Positions 60,981 through 64,000 of a stretch of DNA of 64,000 bases are shown here, piece after piece. Made by a program: the position numbers and the translations under genes. How positions within the stretch are numbered: the first letter of the stretch is position 1; each line of letters opens with the position of its first letter. The notes beneath the pieces are model-generated. The model worked only from the letters and a program-made list of their open reading frames with translations, was not told where the DNA came from and made no database searches. Source of the stretch: Aurantimonas sp. HBX-1 (lineage in GTDB: Bacteria; Pseudomonadota; Alphaproteobacteria; Rhizobiales; Rhizobiaceae); contig NZ_CP090066.1 in NCBI RefSeq assembly GCF_021391535.1, positions 2,679,501 to 2,743,500 of the forward strand, given 5' to 3'.

Positions 60981-63059
60981 CTACTCCACGAACACCCGCG
61001 TCGCGGCCGCAGCGCCCGTCGCGTCCACCACCGAGATGCTGAGGAAGCCCGGCTCGGCCGGCCGCCAGCTCGACTGGCGTTGGAGCGCGCCGAGGGTGAC
61101 CGGGCGGCCGTCGACATACCAGGTGAAGGGCGGGCGGCCGTTGCGGACTTTCAGCGGCAGCGTGCCGGTGCCGACGGCGCCGCCCTCGCCGAAGCCGATC
61201 TCGACCCGGGCGGCGTTCGGCGGAAAGACGATCTCCGGCTTCAGTCCTTCGGCGACGCGCTCGGCGGCGCGGCCCATGCGGCGGAGCGGCGGCGGCAGGC
61301 CGCCCCCCGCCGAGGCGAGGATGCCGGGCGGCGGCCCCGCCAGCCGTGCCGGGGACCCGAGCCGGGCGAAGACGTCCTGCATCACCGGCACGGCCGAGGC
61401 CTCGCCGACGAGGCCTTCGACGGGGGCGCCGTCCGGCCGTCCGAGCCAGACGCCGACGACATGGCGCCCGTCATAGCCGAGCGTCCAGGCGTCGCGGTAG
61501 CCGTAGGACGTGCCGGTCTTGTGGGCGATGGTGCCGGGCGAGCCCTTGGCGGTGGTGGTCGCGCCGGCGAGGATCGAGGTCACGTACCAGGCCGCCTGCG
61601 GCGACAGGATGCGCCTGCCGGGCCCCGCCGCGCCCGGCTCGACATGCAGCGGCATGGCGACGCCGCCATTGGCGATCCCGCCATAGATCGCGACGAGGTC
61701 CTCCAGCGTCAGGCCGATGCCGCCGAGCCCGATGGCAAGCCCCGGCAGCGAGCGGTCGCCGAGCTCCGGCTTGGCGCCGGCCCGGCGCATTCGGTAGACC
61801 AGCCGGGCCGGGCCGACGAGGCTCAGGAGTTCCACCGCCGGCAGATTGCGCGACAGCTGCAGCGCCCGGCGGGCGGTGATGATGCCCTGGAAGTCGCGGT
61901 CGAAATTCTGCGGCGTATAGCCGGAAAAGCCGCCCGGCGAATCGTCGACGAGGCTTTCGGGATGCGCGACGCCGCGCTCGAAGGCGAGGCCGTAGATCAG
62001 CGGCTTCAGCGTCGAGCCAGGCGAGCGCGACGCCCGCGTCAGGTCGACGAAGCCCTGCCGCTCGCGGTCGAACAGATCGGGCGAGCCGATATCGGCGATG
62101 ATCTCGCCGGTGGCATGATCGGCGACGACGATGGCGAGGCTCACCGGCTTCTTCAGCGTCGCGGCCTTCTCCTTCGCATAGGCCTCGAGCCGCGCCTGCA
62201 CGGCCTTGTCGATGGTGAGGTCGATGATCCTGCGGCCGGGATCGGCCGCCCGCAGCCGCTCCGCCGCATGTGCCGCCAGCATCGGCAGCGGCCGGCGCGA
62301 CGGCGGCATCGCCTCGCGGCGGGCCCGCGCCGCCTCGTCCGGGTCGAGGAGGCCGAGCGCTTCCATCCGGTCGAGCACCCGGTCGCGCGCCGCCTTGGCG
62401 CGCTCGGGAAAGCGGTCGGGGCGGTAGCGCTCGGGCGATTGCGGCAACGCGACCAGCAGCGCCGCCTCCGCCGCCGTCAGCCGCCGCGGCTCCTTGCCGA
62501 AGAAGCTGAGGCTTGCCGCCCGAACGCCCTCGAGGTTGCCTCCATAGGGCGCCAGCTCGAGATAGAGTGACAGGATCTCGGCCTTCGTCCGGCTGCGCTC
62601 CAGCGCGATGGCGGAAAGGATCTGCTCGAATTTCGCGGAAAAACTGCCGGTCGGCAGCCGGCCCAGCATCCGCGCCACCTGCATGGTCAGGGTCGAGCCG
62701 CCGGAGACCACCCGCCCGTGCCGCACCGACTGCCAGAGCGCCCGGCCGAAAGCCACCGGATCGACCCCCGGATGCTCGGCGAAGCGCTTGTCCTCCCAGG
62801 CGAGCAGCATGGCGAGGTAGCGCGGGTCGACGTCCTCGGCCCCGGCTGAAAGCCGCCAGCCGCCGTCGTCGTTGGCGAAGGCCCGCAGCAGTGCGCCGTC
62901 CCGGTCGCGCACCTCGACGCCGGTGACCGGCGCCGCGAAGCCGGCGATGCGGTCGGCGACGCCGCGCTGGAAGGCCGACCAGGCGCTCCCCATCATGACG
63001 ATCGCCAGCAGCAGGGCCAGCACCCCGCCATGCGCCAGCCGCCTCAGCCGCGACACCAC
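60981..63059 (-). CDS. pbpC: Penicillin-binding protein 1C
   Basis: The 692-residue peptidoglycan synthase has an N-terminal transmembrane helix (about 12-30), a GT51 domain with the catalytic Glu in AWEDKRFAEHPGVD and GGSTLTMQVARML, a transpeptidase domain with STLK (active Ser), SRN and KTGTSYGYRDAW, and the PBP1C-specific C-terminal domain (about 600-692). The start is GTG at 63059 with GGGAG upstream. It follows the alpha-2-macroglobulin gene by 22 bp, a pairing conserved in many Gram-negative bacteria. Confidence 0.95.
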   Translation of the reverse strand: MVSRLRRLAHGGVLALLLAIVMMGSAWSAFQRGVADRIAGFAAPVTGVEVRDRDGALLRAFANDDGGWRLSAGAEDVDPRYLAMLLAWEDKRFAEHPGVDPVAFGRALWQSVRHGRVVSGGSTLTMQVARMLGRLPTGSFSAKFEQILSAIALERSRTKAEILSLYLELAPYGGNLEGVRAASLSFFGKEPRRLTAAEAALLVALPQSPERYRPDRFPERAKAARDRVLDRMEALGLLDPDEAARARREAMPPSRRPLPMLAAHAAERLRAADPGRRIIDLTIDKAVQARLEAYAKEKAATLKKPVSLAIVVADHATGEIIADIGSPDLFDRERQGFVDLTRASRSPGSTLKPLIYGLAFERGVAHPESLVDDSPGGFSGYTPQNFDRDFQGIITARRALQLSRNLPAVELLSLVGPARLVYRMRRAGAKPELGDRSLPGLAIGLGGIGLTLEDLVAIYGGIANGGVAMPLHVEPGAAGPGRRILSPQAAWYVTSILAGATTTAKGSPGTIAHKTGTSYGYRDAWTLGYDGRHVVGVWLGRPDGAPVEGLVGEASAVPVMQDVFARLGSPARLAGPPPGILASAGGGLPPPLRRMGRAAERVAEGLKPEIVFPPNAARVEIGFGEGGAVGTGTLPLKVRNGRPPFTWYVDGRPVTLGALQRQSSWRPAEPGFLSISVVDATGAAAATRVFVE

Positions 63060-63081
63060 AAGCGCTCCCTGCCCTCGCGGC

Positions 63082-64000
63082 TCACCGCAGCGGGCCGATG
63101 ACGCTGACGCGGCTCTCGTCGGTGCGGCCGCGCCGGGTCGGGTCGTACATGTTCTCGACCAAAGCCGCCGGATGCACGAATTCGCCCGGCGACACCGCCC
63201 GGACGATATAGGCGAAGCGCCGCGTCGCGGTGTCGTCGGCGCCCTGGTCGATGGCGGCGAGGAAGCGGTCGGCGCGGAACTCGGTGTGCGCCGCCTCGCC
63301 GGTCAGCTCCAGCCAGTCGAGCGCCGCCACGTCGCCGCCGCGCAGGATCGCCGGGTTGTCGATCTCGAAGCCCGCCGGCAGCGGATCGTCGATGATCAGC
63401 CGCGCCGGCCCGGCATCGACCGGGGTCATCTCGACCACCGCCACCAGCCGGTCGCCCTGGCCGATCTCGGACGGGTCGGCGAGCTCGCCCTCCAGCGTGT
63501 AGTAGCTGCGGCTGATCGCATAGCCGTCGACGGAGGCGGGCGGCGCCACCTCGGGCACGCCGCGCAGCGTCACCTCGGCGGTCACCGGCGTCGCCGCCCG
63601 GTTGGCAAGGTCGAGCCCGGCGGCAAGGCCGGCGGCATCGAAGGCCCGTGAGTAGACGCCGTCGTGGTCCTGGCCGTCGACGGTGAGCCGCGGCGGGTTG
63701 CGGCCGAGCAGCGCGTGGGCGGCGAGCAGCGACCAGGCGTCCTCCTGCGTGCTGGTATGGCGCCGCTCCTGGCGCCCGGCATTGACCCGCTGCAGCAGCC
63801 CGTCGAAGCTGAGGCCGTCGACGTCCGTCTCGAGGCCCAGCGTCAGGATCGCGGCATCGTCGCGCAGCGCGGTGCCGTAGTCGCTGCGGTCGGCGATCGG
63901 GGTCATGCCCGCCTCGGACGCGTCGATCGCCGCGCGGAACACCCGCTCCGCCCTCACCCGGTCGCCGTAGAGCGCCAGCGCCGCGGCGATCTGCGCCTTG
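63082..64000 (-). CDS. Bacterial alpha-2-macroglobulin family protein, C-terminal part cut by window edge
   Basis: Only the last 305 residues or so are in the window; the frame is open to the right edge. The end of the protein (DTATRRFAYIVRAVSPGEFV, HPAALVENMYDPTRRGRTDE) and preceding blocks (VVEMTPVDAGPARLIIDDPL, LPAGFEIDNP) match the C-terminus of YfhM-type alpha-2-macroglobulins. These are large periplasmic lipoproteins that trap foreign proteases and are encoded next to pbpC. The thioester and bait regions lie outside the window. Confidence 0.88.
   Translation of the reverse strand, partial: KAQIAAALALYGDRVRAERVFRAAIDASEAGMTPIADRSDYGTALRDDAAILTLGLETDVDGLSFDGLLQRVNAGRQERRHTSTQEDAWSLLAAHALLGRNPPRLTVDGQDHDGVYSRAFDAAGLAAGLDLANRAATPVTAEVTLRGVPEVAPPASVDGYAISRSYYTLEGELADPSEIGQGDRLVAVVEMTPVDAGPARLIIDDPLPAGFEIDNPAILRGGDVAALDWLELTGEAAHTEFRADRFLAAIDQGADDTATRRFAYIVRAVSPGEFVHPAALVENMYDPTRRGRTDESRVSVIGPLR

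Overview
The window is a high-GC chromosomal segment of an alphaproteobacterium, most likely of the order Hyphomicrobiales (Rhizobiales). Pointers to this are a full alphaproteobacterial gene transfer agent (GTA) cluster, the rhizobial cytochrome c maturation block followed by degP, a two-component pair and glnE, a feuN-feuP-feuQ locus, a DivJ-like kinase, and many small alphaproteobacterial families (DUF1491, DUF5330, DUF6456, DUF1254, DUF1214). Aurantimonadaceae-like bacteria would fit, but the genus cannot be fixed from reading alone. No rRNA, tRNA, CRISPR array or insertion sequence was seen.

Layout. 1-2.5 kb: start of a DMT transporter and an isolated molybdopterin-binding hydroxylase large subunit, both on the minus strand. 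2.7-7.8 kb: aminopeptidase N and a PAS sensor kinase. 7.8-18.9 kb, minus strand: ccmI-ccmE-ccmF-ccmH, degP, response regulator, kinase, glnE; a terminator after degP separates the first part from the last. 19.1-19.8 kb: RelE-like toxin and HTH antitoxin with a palindromic operator inside its promoter. 19.9-22.8 kb: feuN-feuP-feuQ and a surface-antigen-like lipoprotein.

22.9-38.9 kb, minus strand: a 17-gene GTA cluster in canonical order, from terminase (38.9 kb) through portal, protease, capsid, neck, tail and baseplate proteins to a small membrane protein. A TacA/TacT toxin-antitoxin pair and a palindromic repeat sit between terminase and portal. Further copies of the repeat lie upstream of the cluster, where a candidate promoter is followed by a candidate leader terminator. 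39.4-43.4 kb: YcgN-like protein, PBP1a, and a DUF1214/DUF1254 pair. 43.4-50.7 kb: small conserved genes, a peptidoglycan-binding protein, a DivJ-like kinase, SufE, and a stand-alone DnaA-domain-IV-like protein next to a DUF6456 protein.

50.9-55.6 kb, plus strand: a complete branched-chain amino-acid type ABC importer (substrate-binding protein, two ATPases, two permeases). 55.7-58.6 kb, minus strand: a three-gene signalling unit (CHASE3 kinase, single-domain receiver, receiver-HWE kinase). 58.8-61.0 kb: a divergent alcohol dehydrogenase/LysR pair with visibly lower GC. 61.0-64.0 kb: pbpC and the C-terminal part of an alpha-2-macroglobulin.

Six sensor kinases in 64 kb make this a signalling-rich region, and several units concern the envelope (DegP, FeuPQ, two penicillin-binding proteins, alpha-2-macroglobulin). 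The strongest candidates for something undescribed are the GTA leader (promoter, terminator, then gp1), the toxin-antitoxin insertion inside the GTA cluster, the modular palindromic repeats, and the stand-alone DnaA-like protein.
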